A DNA stretch of 6,227 nucleotides from Gammaproteobacteria bacterium (GTDB lineage Bacteria; Pseudomonadota; Gammaproteobacteria; Steroidobacterales; BM003), in the NCBI GenBank assembly GCA_026193125.1, contig JAPHSC010000193.1:1-6227 (forward strand), written 5' to 3'. The notes beneath the pieces are model-generated. The model made no database searches, was not told where the DNA came from, and was given only the letters and a program-made list of their open reading frames with translations. Position numbers and translations under genes: made by a program. Shown in pieces: positions 1-6,227 of the stretch (positions within the stretch are counted from its first letter, which is position 1; each line of letters starts with the position of its first letter).

Positions 1-91
1 TGTTTTCATCGAACTGCCCGCACAACTGGGCCAGACGGGTATTGTCCGCAGGCTCCAGAATCAGTTCGGAAGAATCTATCTGCGCGTTCAA
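1..91 (-). CDS. PhoH-like (YbeZ-family) ATPase, N-terminal 30 codons only
   Basis: The minus strand from 91 reads MNAQIDSSELILEPADNTRL, then a short stretch ending in CGQFDEN, and leaves the window. The LEPADN...RLA.LCG.FDE pattern is the typical N-terminus of PhoH/YbeZ proteins, and the position directly after miaB is its usual place in gammaproteobacteria, often followed by ybeY and corC. Family members are cytoplasmic P-loop ATPases linked to RNA metabolism and, through YbeY, to ribosome and rRNA quality control. The Walker motifs lie outside the window. The start is well constrained: an in-frame TGA sits at 104-106 and the only usual initiation codon after it is TTG at 89-91. GAGG at 102-105 lies 10 nt upstream as a plausible ribosome binding site. 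The TTG overlaps the miaB stop (TTGA, 88-91), which suggests co-transcription and translational coupling. Confidence 0.88.
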   Translation of the reverse strand, partial: MNAQIDSSELILEPADNTRLAQLCGQFDEN

Positions 92-1452
92 GACTGTGTC
101 GCCTCAAGCAGGCGACCACGCAGGGAATTGGGTAATCCCTCTGTAATGTGCACGTCCACAAACTGATTTATCAAGCTCTCGGGGCCGTCAAAATTCACCC
201 AGCGATTATTTTCGGTACGGCCGGCCAACTGCCTGGGATCCTTCTTGGAATGCTTTTCAACCAGTACCCGCTGCACGCTGCCCACCATACGCTGGCTGAT
301 TTCCATGGCGTTCTGACTGATACGCTGCTGCAGTAGCGACAGGCGTTGCTGTTTTTCCTGGTGACTTACATCATCAGGCAGCGAGGCCGCTGGTGTTCCG
401 GGGCGGGCGCTATAAATGAAACTGAATGACTGGTCGAAGCCTATCTCGTCAATCATGTCCATGGTGGCCTGGAAATCCTTCTCGGTTTCGCCGGGGAAGC
501 CGACGATAAAATCAGAGGATATGCTCAGGTTTGGACGAGCCTCACGCAGGCGACGTATCTTCTGCTTGTATTCCAGCGCCGTGTGACCACGTTTCATCAG
601 TGACAACACGCGGTCGGAACCGGATTGAACCGGCAAATGCAGGAAACTGGCCAGCTTCGGGACCAGGGCATACGCCTCGATGAGACTGTCGGTAAATTCT
701 ACCGGGTGAGAAGTTGTGAAGCGGATGCGTTCCACCCCATCCACCTCGGCCACGTAATGGATCAGGGTCGCCAGGTCGGCCTGGGTACCATCATGCATCT
801 CGCCGCGAAAAGCATTCACGTTCTGTCCCAGCAGGGTGATTTCCCTGACTCCCTGCTCGGCGAGTTTCACCACTTCGGTAATCACGTCATCAAAGGGCCG
901 GCTGACCTCCTCACCGCGGGTGTACGGCACCACACAGAAAGTACAGTATTTGCTGCAGCCCTCCATGATCGAAACAAAGGCCGTGGCGCCTTCCGCACGC
1001 GGATCGGGCAAACGATCGAACTTTTCTATTTCCGGAAAACTGATGTCCACCTGGGAACGGCCGGCAGCGCGCGCCCTGTCCAGCATCTCGGGAATCCGGT
1101 GCAGGGTCTGGGGACCAAAAACCAGGTCTACGTAGGGCGCACGACGGGTGATCGCTTCACCCTCCTGACTGGCCACGCAACCTCCGACCCCGATAATGAC
1201 TCCCGGTCGCAGGTCCTTCAACGGCCGCCAGGTTCCAAGCAGGGAAAAAACCTTTTCCTGCGCCTTCTCCCGCACTGAACAGGTGTTCACCAGCAACACG
1301 TCAGCCTCTGACGGATCCAGCGTTACCGTCAGTCCATGCGACTTTGCAAGAACGTCTGCCATCTTGGACGAGTCATACTCGTTCATTTGGCAACCGAAGG
1401 TCTTGATAAAGAGCTTTCCGCTCATTCCCTTATTCATTGATTTCAGAACCAT
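88..1452 (-). CDS. miaB: tRNA-2-methylthio-N6-dimethylallyladenosine synthase MiaB
   Basis: MiaB is a cytoplasmic radical-SAM methylthiotransferase that converts i6A37 to ms2i6A37 in tRNAs reading codons that start with U. All three expected domains are present in 454 residues. The N-terminal UPF0004 domain carries cluster cysteines C21 (KTFGCQMNEYDSSKM), C58 (NTCS) and C92 (GGCVASQEGE). The radical-SAM core has the CxxxCxxC motif at C166, C170 and C173 (MEGCSKYCTFC), with LLGQNVNA near 207-214 and SSDFIVGFPGET near 312-323. A C-terminal TRAM domain runs from about 383 and ends with NSLRG. It stops soon after TRAM and lacks the short tail of E. coli MiaB (474 aa). The start is uncertain. The first ATG (1450-1452) has no good ribosome binding site. 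The ATGs at 1435-1437 and 1423-1425 give products 5 and 9 residues shorter, and the last (MSGKLFIKT) aligns best with E. coli MTKKLHIKT. It is probably co-transcribed with the phoH-like gene downstream. Confidence 0.97.
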   Translation of the reverse strand: MVLKSMNKGMSGKLFIKTFGCQMNEYDSSKMADVLAKSHGLTVTLDPSEADVLLVNTCSVREKAQEKVFSLLGTWRPLKDLRPGVIIGVGGCVASQEGEAITRRAPYVDLVFGPQTLHRIPEMLDRARAAGRSQVDISFPEIEKFDRLPDPRAEGATAFVSIMEGCSKYCTFCVVPYTRGEEVSRPFDDVITEVVKLAEQGVREITLLGQNVNAFRGEMHDGTQADLATLIHYVAEVDGVERIRFTTSHPVEFTDSLIEAYALVPKLASFLHLPVQSGSDRVLSLMKRGHTALEYKQKIRRLREARPNLSISSDFIVGFPGETEKDFQATMDMIDEIGFDQSFSFIYSARPGTPAASLPDDVSHQEKQQRLSLLQQRISQNAMEISQRMVGSVQRVLVEKHSKKDPRQLAGRTENNRWVNFDGPESLINQFVDVHITEGLPNSLRGRLLEATQS

Positions 1453-1604
1453 TAAATTAGCTGTTTTTTCCGCGAATTACTATGCTTTCCGGTCAGCTGC
1501 GCACTGCTCCAGGACAGCGCATCAACTACCCCGGGAATGAGTCAGGTGCACAAGCACCCAGGTGCAAGGGCCTCATGGCGACACGCCCGTGGCCCGCTCC
1601 AGCT
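1453..1604. other. miaB upstream region without a recognisable gene
   Basis: This non-coding stretch lies between the ssb terminator and the first miaB ATG. Open frames crossing it on either strand look like chance readings with no recognisable family. I could not find a convincing -35/-10 pair for miaB on the minus strand. AT-rich hexamers near 1455-1481 lack partners at proper spacing. It contains small inverted and direct repeats: GGTGC (1545-1549), GCACC (1554-1558), GGTGC (1561-1565), and an imperfect hairpin at 1568-1595 (GGGCC/GGCCC outer, GGCG/CGCC inner). The miaB promoter should be somewhere here, because the terminator at 1605-1639 separates miaB from ssb. Confidence 0.6.
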
Positions 1605-1639
1605 GAAAAGCAAACGGCGCGCCCGGGACAGGCGCGCCG
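1605..1639 (-). terminator. Rho-independent terminator of ssb
   Basis: On the minus strand, CGGCGCGCC (1639-1631), a 7-nt loop (TGTCCCG) and GGCGCGCCG (1623-1615) form a perfect, all-GC 9-bp stem. It is followed by the interrupted T tract TTTGCTTTT (1614-1606). The hairpin begins 46 nt after the ssb stop, in the right place and orientation to end ssb transcription before miaB. On the plus strand the hairpin is not followed by T residues, so it should act in one direction only. Confidence 0.85.
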
Positions 1640-1685
1640 CATTCAAGCGTATATAATTGCCGGATTCCCCGGGCTGATACACCGC

Positions 1686-2135
1686 CTAGAATGGGATATC
1701 GTCGTCAAAGTCATCCACCGGTCCCTTATCGTTTGCCGGCGCGCTGCTGCGCTGGGATGGCTGCGACGGTGCGCTGGCAGGACCCGACCCGCCACCCGAA
1801 CGTCCGCCCAGCATTTGCATTTCACTGGCAACGGTCTCGGTGGTGTAACGCTCGACTCCATCCTTACCTTCCCACTTGCGCGTACGCAGGCTGCCCTCTA
1901 CATAGACCTGTGAACCTTTGCGCAGGTACTCCGCAGCAATCTCGGCCAGGCGGCCAAAGAACACCACGTTATGCCACTCGGTACGTTCCTGCTGCTCGCC
2001 GGAGGTTTTGTCTTTCCAGCTCTCGGAAGTAGCGATGCGAATATTGGTTACCGCAGAACCGCTGGGCATGTAACGAGTCTCCGGGTCCGCACCCAGGTTG
2101 CCCACCAAAATAACCTTGTTTACGCCTCGAGCCAT
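1686..2135 (-). CDS. ssb: Single-stranded DNA-binding protein SSB
   Basis: SSB coats single-stranded DNA as a homotetramer during replication, recombination and repair, and recruits partner proteins through its C-terminal tip. The 149-aa product has the full OB fold at about residues 1-111, opening MARGVNKVILVGNLGADPE and including TSESW, TEWH, EYLRKGSQVYVEG and RYTTE. The DNA-stacking residues W40, W54, F60 and W88 and the tetramer-interface H55 fall at the same numbers as in mature E. coli SSB. A Gly/Ser/Pro/Gln linker at about 112-138 leads to the acidic tip DDFDDDIPF, matching the E. coli DFDDDIPF. It is shorter than E. coli SSB (178 aa), mainly in the linker. The ATG at 2133-2135 is set by homology, as only a weak GGTG precedes it. 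It lies 84 bp after the MFS gene with its own candidate promoter and ends at a clear terminator. Confidence 0.98.
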   Translation of the reverse strand: MARGVNKVILVGNLGADPETRYMPSGSAVTNIRIATSESWKDKTSGEQQERTEWHNVVFFGRLAEIAAEYLRKGSQVYVEGSLRTRKWEGKDGVERYTTETVASEMQMLGGRSGGGSGPASAPSQPSQRSSAPANDKGPVDDFDDDIPF

Positions 2136-2161
2136 ATCTGCACCATCACGTTGTCTGATTT

Positions 2162-2179
2162 ATCGGGGTAGCCCCCGAT
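2162..2179 (-). other. Hairpin in the ssb leader
   Basis: ATCGGGG (2179-2173 on the minus strand), loop GCTA and CCCCGAT (2168-2162) form a perfect 7-bp stem. The next bases, AAATCAGACAACG, are not a T tract, so it does not look like an intrinsic terminator. If ssb starts transcription near 2188, the stem would sit close to the 5' end of the mRNA and 26 nt before the ssb ATG. It might stabilise the message or affect translation; that role is inference. Confidence 0.5.
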
Positions 2180-2194
2180 CTGGAAAGGTTGTCA

Positions 2195-2223
2195 ATTGTA
2201 TGACGAGCCAATAAAAATCTCAC
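2195..2223 (-). promoter_or_regulatory. Candidate sigma70 promoter for ssb
   Basis: On the minus strand, GTGAGA (2223-2218, 4 of 6 matches to TTGACA) and TACAAT (2200-2195, 5 of 6 matches to TATAAT) are separated by exactly 17 nt. The -35 overlaps the last codons and stop of the MFS gene. The predicted transcript would start near 2188 with a leader of about 50 nt. A perfect TTGACA occurs just downstream (2197-2192) but has no -10 at proper spacing. Read-through from the MFS gene may also contribute. Confidence 0.45.
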
Positions 2224-3437
2224 CCTGCATTCCCGGCCTTTTGCCCCGGAATGTCCTTTTTGCCAGCGAGGGCAAGCAACAGCCATACCGCCGCCAGGAT
2301 GGACGTGGCCGTAAATACACCTCCAATGCCCCAGTTGCCGCGCAACCAGCCGCCCATGGTTCCGCCCACAAATGCTCCCATGAACTGACAACTGGCAAAT
2401 ATTCCCAGCGCGGCGCCGCGGCGTTCCGGCGTAGCCAGCTGGGATAGCCAGGCAGGCAGCCTCGCTTCAAGGAAATTGAATCCGGCGAAAAATATCACCA
2501 GGGCGAAGGCGATACTGGAAATGCTGCCATGCTGCCAACCCATGAGAACCTGGCCGAGCAGCAAAATGCTGATCCCTATCAGTACACTCTGGCGCCCATC
2601 CGCCTGACGTTCTGACAGGATTATCAGGGGTACCGTGCCGGCCAGGGAGACCAGGATTACCGGAAGATAGATTTTCCAATGCTCCGCGGCAAGCATGCCT
2701 GCCACATCCCTCAAGGCAAAGGGCACGGCCACAAACAGCGCTGTGACCACCGCGTGTAAAAGAAACACACCTATATACAGGCGCAGCAACTCGCCATCGC
2801 GCAAGGTATCCAGAAAACGCGGCTTTTCCCTGGGAACCGGAATTTCGCTTTTCGAGTCTGATGGCAGCACTACCAACAGCAACACCAGCGCGCCGCCACC
2901 AAGGGCGGCGGAGAGCCAAAACAGGCTAGAGACTCCGGCCACGCCGGCCAGTGCAGGCCCGATAATCATCGAGAGCATAAATGTGGTGCCAATGCTGATA
3001 CCGATAATGGCCATGGCGCGGGTGCGGACCTCAATCCGGGTACGGTCCGCGAGCAGCGCTGTCACGGCAGCGGAAATGGCGCCAGCGCCCTGCAGCACGC
3101 GACCCATAATCAGGGTCCAGATATCGGTTGAGAACGCCGCCACGATGCTGCCAGCGATAAAAATCAGCAGCCCGGTTGCGATGACCGGGATTCGTCCAAA
3201 ACGGTCAGAAAGCAGACCAAACGGAATCTGCAGGCCGGCCTGGGTCACGCCATAGGCGCCCACTGCCAAACCCGAGAGGGTCGGGGTTGCGCCCTTGAGG
3301 TCACTCGCAAACAGCGCCAGCACCGGCAGCAACATGAATAGCCCCAGCATACGCACCGCATAGATGCCCGCCAGCACCGCTACCGAGCTGCGCTCCTCTC
3401 CCGTCATGGCAACGCCAGTGCCAGTCTTCCGTCTCAC
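2220..3437 (-). CDS. MFS transporter of the YajR type, without YAM domain
   Basis: This is an inner-membrane major facilitator superfamily protein, probably a proton-coupled drug or metabolite exporter; the substrate is unknown. The 405 residues contain about 12 hydrophobic segments, with the central loop near 192-216. Motif A is GLLSDRFGR (74-82), the TM4 motif GRVLQGAGA is at 112-120, and a TM5 GP pair is at 160-161. Similarity to E. coli YajR is clear in RMLG.FM.LPVL near the start, QIPFGLLSDR, ALLAD.TR and AEHWK.YL. E. coli YajR (454 aa) continues with a ferredoxin-like YAM domain, whereas this protein ends about 13 residues after TM12. The GTG start at 3435-3437 has AAAGGA 9 nt upstream. 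An internal ATG (M11, MTGEERSSV) aligns with E. coli MTPGERR but lacks a ribosome binding site. It lies between uvrA (divergent) and ssb, as in Pseudomonas. Confidence 0.9.
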   Translation of the reverse strand: MRRKTGTGVAMTGEERSSVAVLAGIYAVRMLGLFMLLPVLALFASDLKGATPTLSGLAVGAYGVTQAGLQIPFGLLSDRFGRIPVIATGLLIFIAGSIVAAFSTDIWTLIMGRVLQGAGAISAAVTALLADRTRIEVRTRAMAIIGISIGTTFMLSMIIGPALAGVAGVSSLFWLSAALGGGALVLLLVVLPSDSKSEIPVPREKPRFLDTLRDGELLRLYIGVFLLHAVVTALFVAVPFALRDVAGMLAAEHWKIYLPVILVSLAGTVPLIILSERQADGRQSVLIGISILLLGQVLMGWQHGSISSIAFALVIFFAGFNFLEARLPAWLSQLATPERRGAALGIFASCQFMGAFVGGTMGGWLRGNWGIGGVFTATSILAAVWLLLALAGKKDIPGQKAGNAG

Positions 3438-3450
3438 GTGTCCCTATCCT

Positions 3451-3480
3451 TTGCCCGTCGCTTTGGAAACGGCGTATATT
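3451..3480 (+). promoter_or_regulatory. Candidate sigma70 promoter for uvrA
   Basis: TTGCCC (3451-3456, 4 of 6 matches) and TATATT (3475-3480, 5 of 6 matches) are separated by 18 nt. Transcription would begin near 3487, giving a leader of about 23 nt before the uvrA ATG. The same AT-rich core read on the minus strand gives TAATAT, a possible -10 for the MFS gene, but I found no matching -35 there. Confidence 0.5.
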
Positions 3481-3485
3481 AGCAG
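3470..3485 (+). promoter_or_regulatory. Weak LexA (SOS) box candidate at uvrA
   Basis: CGG-CGTATATTAG-CAG resembles the gammaproteobacterial LexA box CTG-N10-CAG, with five of the six outer bases conserved and an AT-rich centre. It covers the -10 of the uvrA promoter candidate, where a repressor would block transcription. Known biology supports the idea, as uvrA is an SOS gene in E. coli. The left half is a poor match (CGGCGTATAT), and a 16-bp pattern with mismatches can arise by chance. Confidence 0.25.
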
Positions 3486-3509
3486 GTTGACTCAAACATC
3501 GGCGAAGTG

Positions 3510-6227
3510 ATGGAACGGATTCTTATACGCGGTGCGCGCACTCACAATCTCAAGAATGTGGATGTAGAGCTCCCCAGAGACAAATTGATCGTAATCACCG
3601 GCCTGTCTGGCTCCGGCAAGTCATCACTGGCTTTTGACACCATTTATGCGGAGGGGCAAAGACGTTACGTGGAATCGCTCTCCTCCTACGCCCGGCAATT
3701 CCTTTCCGTGATGGAAAAACCGGACCTTGACCACATCGAAGGTCTTTCACCCGCCATTTCCATCGAGCAGAAGAGCACCTCTCACAATCCGCGCTCCACC
3801 GTCGGCACGGTGACTGAAATATACGACTATCTGCGTCTGCTGTTCGCGCGGGCGGGTATTCCCCGTTGCCCGGATCACAAGACTGACCTGCAAGCGCAAA
3901 CGGTCAGCCAGATGGTGGACCAGGTGATAGCCTTGCCCGAGGGCACCAGGGTCATGCTGCTGGCGCCGGTCGTGAATGACCGCAAGGGCGAGCATAACCG
4001 TATCTTCCTGGAGCTGCGCGCCCAGGGGTTCATCAGGGCAAGGGTCGATGGTGAATTGCTCGAACTGGACGAGCCCCCGGAACTGGACTTGCGCAAGCGC
4101 CACACCATCGAGGTGGTGGTGGACAGACTGAAGGTGAGGGCCGACGCGGACCTGCGCCTGGCAGAATCTTTTGAAACCGCCCTGAAGTTGGCAGACGGCG
4201 TGGCGCACGTTGCATTCATGGATGAACCGGAGCGCGAGCACCTGGTGTTTTCGGACCGCTTCGCCTGCCGCCAGTGTGGCTACTCCCTGGTAGAACTGGA
4301 GCCCCGGCTGTTCTCCTTCAATAACCCCGCCGGTGCTTGCGAACTGTGCGACGGTCTGGGCAGCCAACAGTTTTTTGATCCGGACCGGGTCGCAACCCAC
4401 CCGCACCTGAGCCTGGCCGGTGGCGCAATACGCGGCTGGGACAGGCGCAATAACTACTATTTCCAGTTGATACAAGCGCTCTCGGCTCACTATGCCTTTG
4501 ACATAGAAACCCCCTACCAGGACCTGCCTGCCAAGGTGCAGCAGGTCATACTCTACGGTAGCGGCAAGCAACGGATCCGCTTCGAGTACCAGGACACGCG
4601 CGGGGAAACCTCCAAGTACACCAAGAGCTTCGAGGGGATCATCCCCAATATGGAGCGGCGTTACCGGGAAACCGAATCCAGCATGGTGCGCGATGAACTG
4701 GCCAAGTACCTGAGCACCCAACCGTGCACGCAATGCGGTGGCCACCGGCTGAACCGGGCTGCGATGAATGTATTCATAGACGAGCAGACCCTGCCGCAGG
4801 TCACCAACATGTCAATCGGCCGGGCCCTGAACATGTTCCAGCATCTGGACCTGCCGGGCTGGCGCGGCGAAGTCGCCGACAAGATTCGCGGCGAACTCGC
4901 CAGCAGGCTGAAGTTCCTGGTCGACGTGGGGCTTGAATACCTGACCCTGAATCGCAGCGCAGAAACCCTTTCCGGGGGCGAGGCCCAGCGAATCAGGCTG
5001 GCCAGCCAGATCGGGTCGGGACTGGTCGGGGTGATGTACATTCTGGACGAGCCTTCCATAGGTCTGCACCAACGGGATAATCGCAGACTGCTGGAAACGC
5101 TGTTTCACCTGCGTGACCTGGGCAACACGGTGATCGTGGTAGAACATGACGAGGAGGCCATAGAGGCTGCGGATCATGTGCTGGACCTGGGCCCGGGAGC
5201 CGGTGTTCACGGCGGCGAAATCGTCGCCCAGGGAACGCCCCAGCAAGTCAAGGATCATCCCGATTCGCTTACCGGCAAGTACCTGTCAGGAAGACTGGCA
5301 ATCCCGGTTCCACCTCTGCGTACTGCCGCCGACCCGAACAGGAATCTGCGCATCGTGAATGCGCGCGGCAATAATCTGAAAAACCTCACGGTGGAAATTC
5401 CAGTGGGTTTGATGACCTGCGTCACCGGCGTCTCGGGTTCGGGAAAATCCACCCTGATTAACGATACGCTATACGCCGAGGCTGCCCGCGCCATCAATGA
5501 CGCCGCAGCACGCCCGGCGCCCTGCGACGGGGTGGAGGGTCTCGAGCAGTTCGACAGGATTATCGATATCAGCCAGAGCCCCATCGGCAGGACGCCCCGC
5601 TCAAATCCCGCCACCTACACCGGTGTTTTCACACCCATACGCGACTTGTTTGCCGGTACCCAGGAGGCGCGCTCCCGCGGGTACAAGTCCGGGCGCTTCA
5701 GTTTTAACGTCAAGGGCGGCCGCTGTGAGGCATGCCAGGGCGATGGCGTCATTAAAGTGGAAATGCATTTCCTGCCCGACGTCTACGTACCCTGTGACGT
5801 TTGTCGCGGCCAGCGTTACAACAGGGAAACTCTGGATATTCGCTTCAAGGGTAAAAACATCCATGAAGTACTCGAACTTACCGTCGAGGACGGCCTTGAA
5901 TACTTCAAGAACGTGCCCCTGGTGGCGCGCAAATTACAGACTCTGATGGATGTGGGTCTGACCTATATCCGGCTTGGTCAGAACGCCACCACCCTGTCGG
6001 GCGGCGAGGCCCAACGCGTGAAGTTGGCCAAGGAACTGTCCAAACGGGCCACCGGGCGCACCCTGTACCTGCTCGATGAGCCCACGACAGGTCTGCATTT
6101 TCATGACATTGCCCACCTGATGGAGGTGCTGCAGCGACTCCGTGACCAGGGCAATACCATCGTGATCATCGAGCACAACCTGGATGTCATCAAGACGGCG
6201 GACTGGGTTATCGACCTGGGACCGGAA
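3510..6227 (+). CDS. uvrA: Excinuclease ABC subunit UvrA, 3' end outside the window
   Basis: UvrA is the ABC-type ATPase that dimerises, finds bulky DNA lesions with UvrB and loads it in nucleotide excision repair. I translated 906 codons by hand with no stop or frameshift; about 35 residues are missing compared with E. coli (940 aa). The first ATPase module has Walker A GLSGSGKS (31-38, K37), signature LSGGEAQR (487-494) and Walker B ILDEPS (511-516). The second has Walker A GVSGSGKS (640-647, K646), signature LSGGEAQR (829-836), Walker B LLDEPT (854-859) and H-loop H889. Zinc cysteines are C253, C256, C277, C280, and C739, C742, C762, C765; another CxxC is at 406-409. The UvrB-binding region lies roughly between residues 130 and 250. 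The ATG at 3510-3512 gives MERILIRGARTHNL, matching E. coli MDKIEVRGARTHNL; an in-frame GTG directly precedes it and the ribosome binding site is weak. It is divergent from the MFS gene. Confidence 0.97.
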   Translation, partial: MERILIRGARTHNLKNVDVELPRDKLIVITGLSGSGKSSLAFDTIYAEGQRRYVESLSSYARQFLSVMEKPDLDHIEGLSPAISIEQKSTSHNPRSTVGTVTEIYDYLRLLFARAGIPRCPDHKTDLQAQTVSQMVDQVIALPEGTRVMLLAPVVNDRKGEHNRIFLELRAQGFIRARVDGELLELDEPPELDLRKRHTIEVVVDRLKVRADADLRLAESFETALKLADGVAHVAFMDEPEREHLVFSDRFACRQCGYSLVELEPRLFSFNNPAGACELCDGLGSQQFFDPDRVATHPHLSLAGGAIRGWDRRNNYYFQLIQALSAHYAFDIETPYQDLPAKVQQVILYGSGKQRIRFEYQDTRGETSKYTKSFEGIIPNMERRYRETESSMVRDELAKYLSTQPCTQCGGHRLNRAAMNVFIDEQTLPQVTNMSIGRALNMFQHLDLPGWRGEVADKIRGELASRLKFLVDVGLEYLTLNRSAETLSGGEAQRIRLASQIGSGLVGVMYILDEPSIGLHQRDNRRLLETLFHLRDLGNTVIVVEHDEEAIEAADHVLDLGPGAGVHGGEIVAQGTPQQVKDHPDSLTGKYLSGRLAIPVPPLRTAADPNRNLRIVNARGNNLKNLTVEIPVGLMTCVTGVSGSGKSTLINDTLYAEAARAINDAAARPAPCDGVEGLEQFDRIIDISQSPIGRTPRSNPATYTGVFTPIRDLFAGTQEARSRGYKSGRFSFNVKGGRCEACQGDGVIKVEMHFLPDVYVPCDVCRGQRYNRETLDIRFKGKNIHEVLELTVEDGLEYFKNVPLVARKLQTLMDVGLTYIRLGQNATTLSGGEAQRVKLAKELSKRATGRTLYLLDEPTTGLHFHDIAHLMEVLQRLRDQGNTIVIIEHNLDVIKTADWVIDLGPE

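Noticed and set aside
625..1278. A 217-codon open frame on the plus strand inside miaB
   Set aside because: It is antisense to the conserved radical-SAM region of miaB and has no recognisable domain, so it is a shadow frame.
1482..1913. A 143-codon plus-strand frame crossing the ssb-miaB spacer into ssb
   Set aside because: Over half is antisense to ssb, the rest crosses the ssb terminator, and the translation is low-complexity and resembles no known protein.
2162..2179. Reading the 7-bp hairpin as an intrinsic terminator for the MFS gene
   Set aside because: No T tract follows it on the minus strand, and the plus strand has none either, so it is better described as a leader stem.
2180..2195. 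CTG-N10-CAA near the ssb promoter as a LexA box
   Set aside because: One outer base is wrong and the centre (GAAAGGTTGT) lacks the alternating AT pattern of LexA sites.
3436..3441. CACGTG palindrome at the MFS start codon
   Set aside because: A six-base palindrome overlapping the GTG start is expected by chance, and nothing nearby suggests a regulator site.
3747..4745. A 332-codon open frame on the minus strand inside uvrA
   Set aside because: It lies wholly antisense to a clearly conserved part of uvrA. Its translation matches no family I recognise, and long antisense frames are common opposite GC-rich genes with strong codon bias.

Overview
This window is a chromosomal housekeeping segment from a gammaproteobacterium. 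MiaB, SSB and UvrA all align closely, from memory, with their E. coli counterparts, and their key residues fall at almost the same numbers. The order uvrA, YajR-type MFS transporter, ssb is the one I recall from Pseudomonas and its relatives. Coding density is high and the DNA is moderately GC-rich. I see no insertion sequence, integrase, tRNA, rRNA, CRISPR array or phage gene, and no sign of recent transfer.

Layout from left to right. Positions 1-91 (minus) hold only the first 30 codons of a PhoH/YbeZ-family ATPase. Positions 88-1452 (minus) are miaB, a tRNA methylthiotransferase, whose stop overlaps the TTG start of the phoH-like gene. Positions 1453-1685 are non-coding and contain a strong intrinsic terminator for ssb at 1605-1639. 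Positions 1686-2135 (minus) are ssb. Positions 2136-2219 carry a candidate ssb promoter and a leader hairpin. Positions 2220-3437 (minus) are a 12-TM MFS transporter of the YajR type that lacks the C-terminal YAM domain. Positions 3438-3509 are a 72-bp divergent intergenic region with a fair sigma70-like promoter for uvrA and a weak LexA-box candidate over its -10. Positions 3510-6227 (plus) are uvrA, open and in frame for 906 codons and cut by the window edge about 35 residues before its expected end.

Two functional blocks meet here. The DNA maintenance block has uvrA (nucleotide excision repair damage sensor) divergent from the MFS gene and ssb. The RNA block has miaB and phoH, which in many gammaproteobacteria continues into ybeY and corC. 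The terminator after ssb separates them, so they are probably independent transcription units. I found no new biological system. The points most worth checking are the missing YAM domain, the possible SOS control of uvrA, the 5' hairpin of ssb, and the direct junction of the two blocks.
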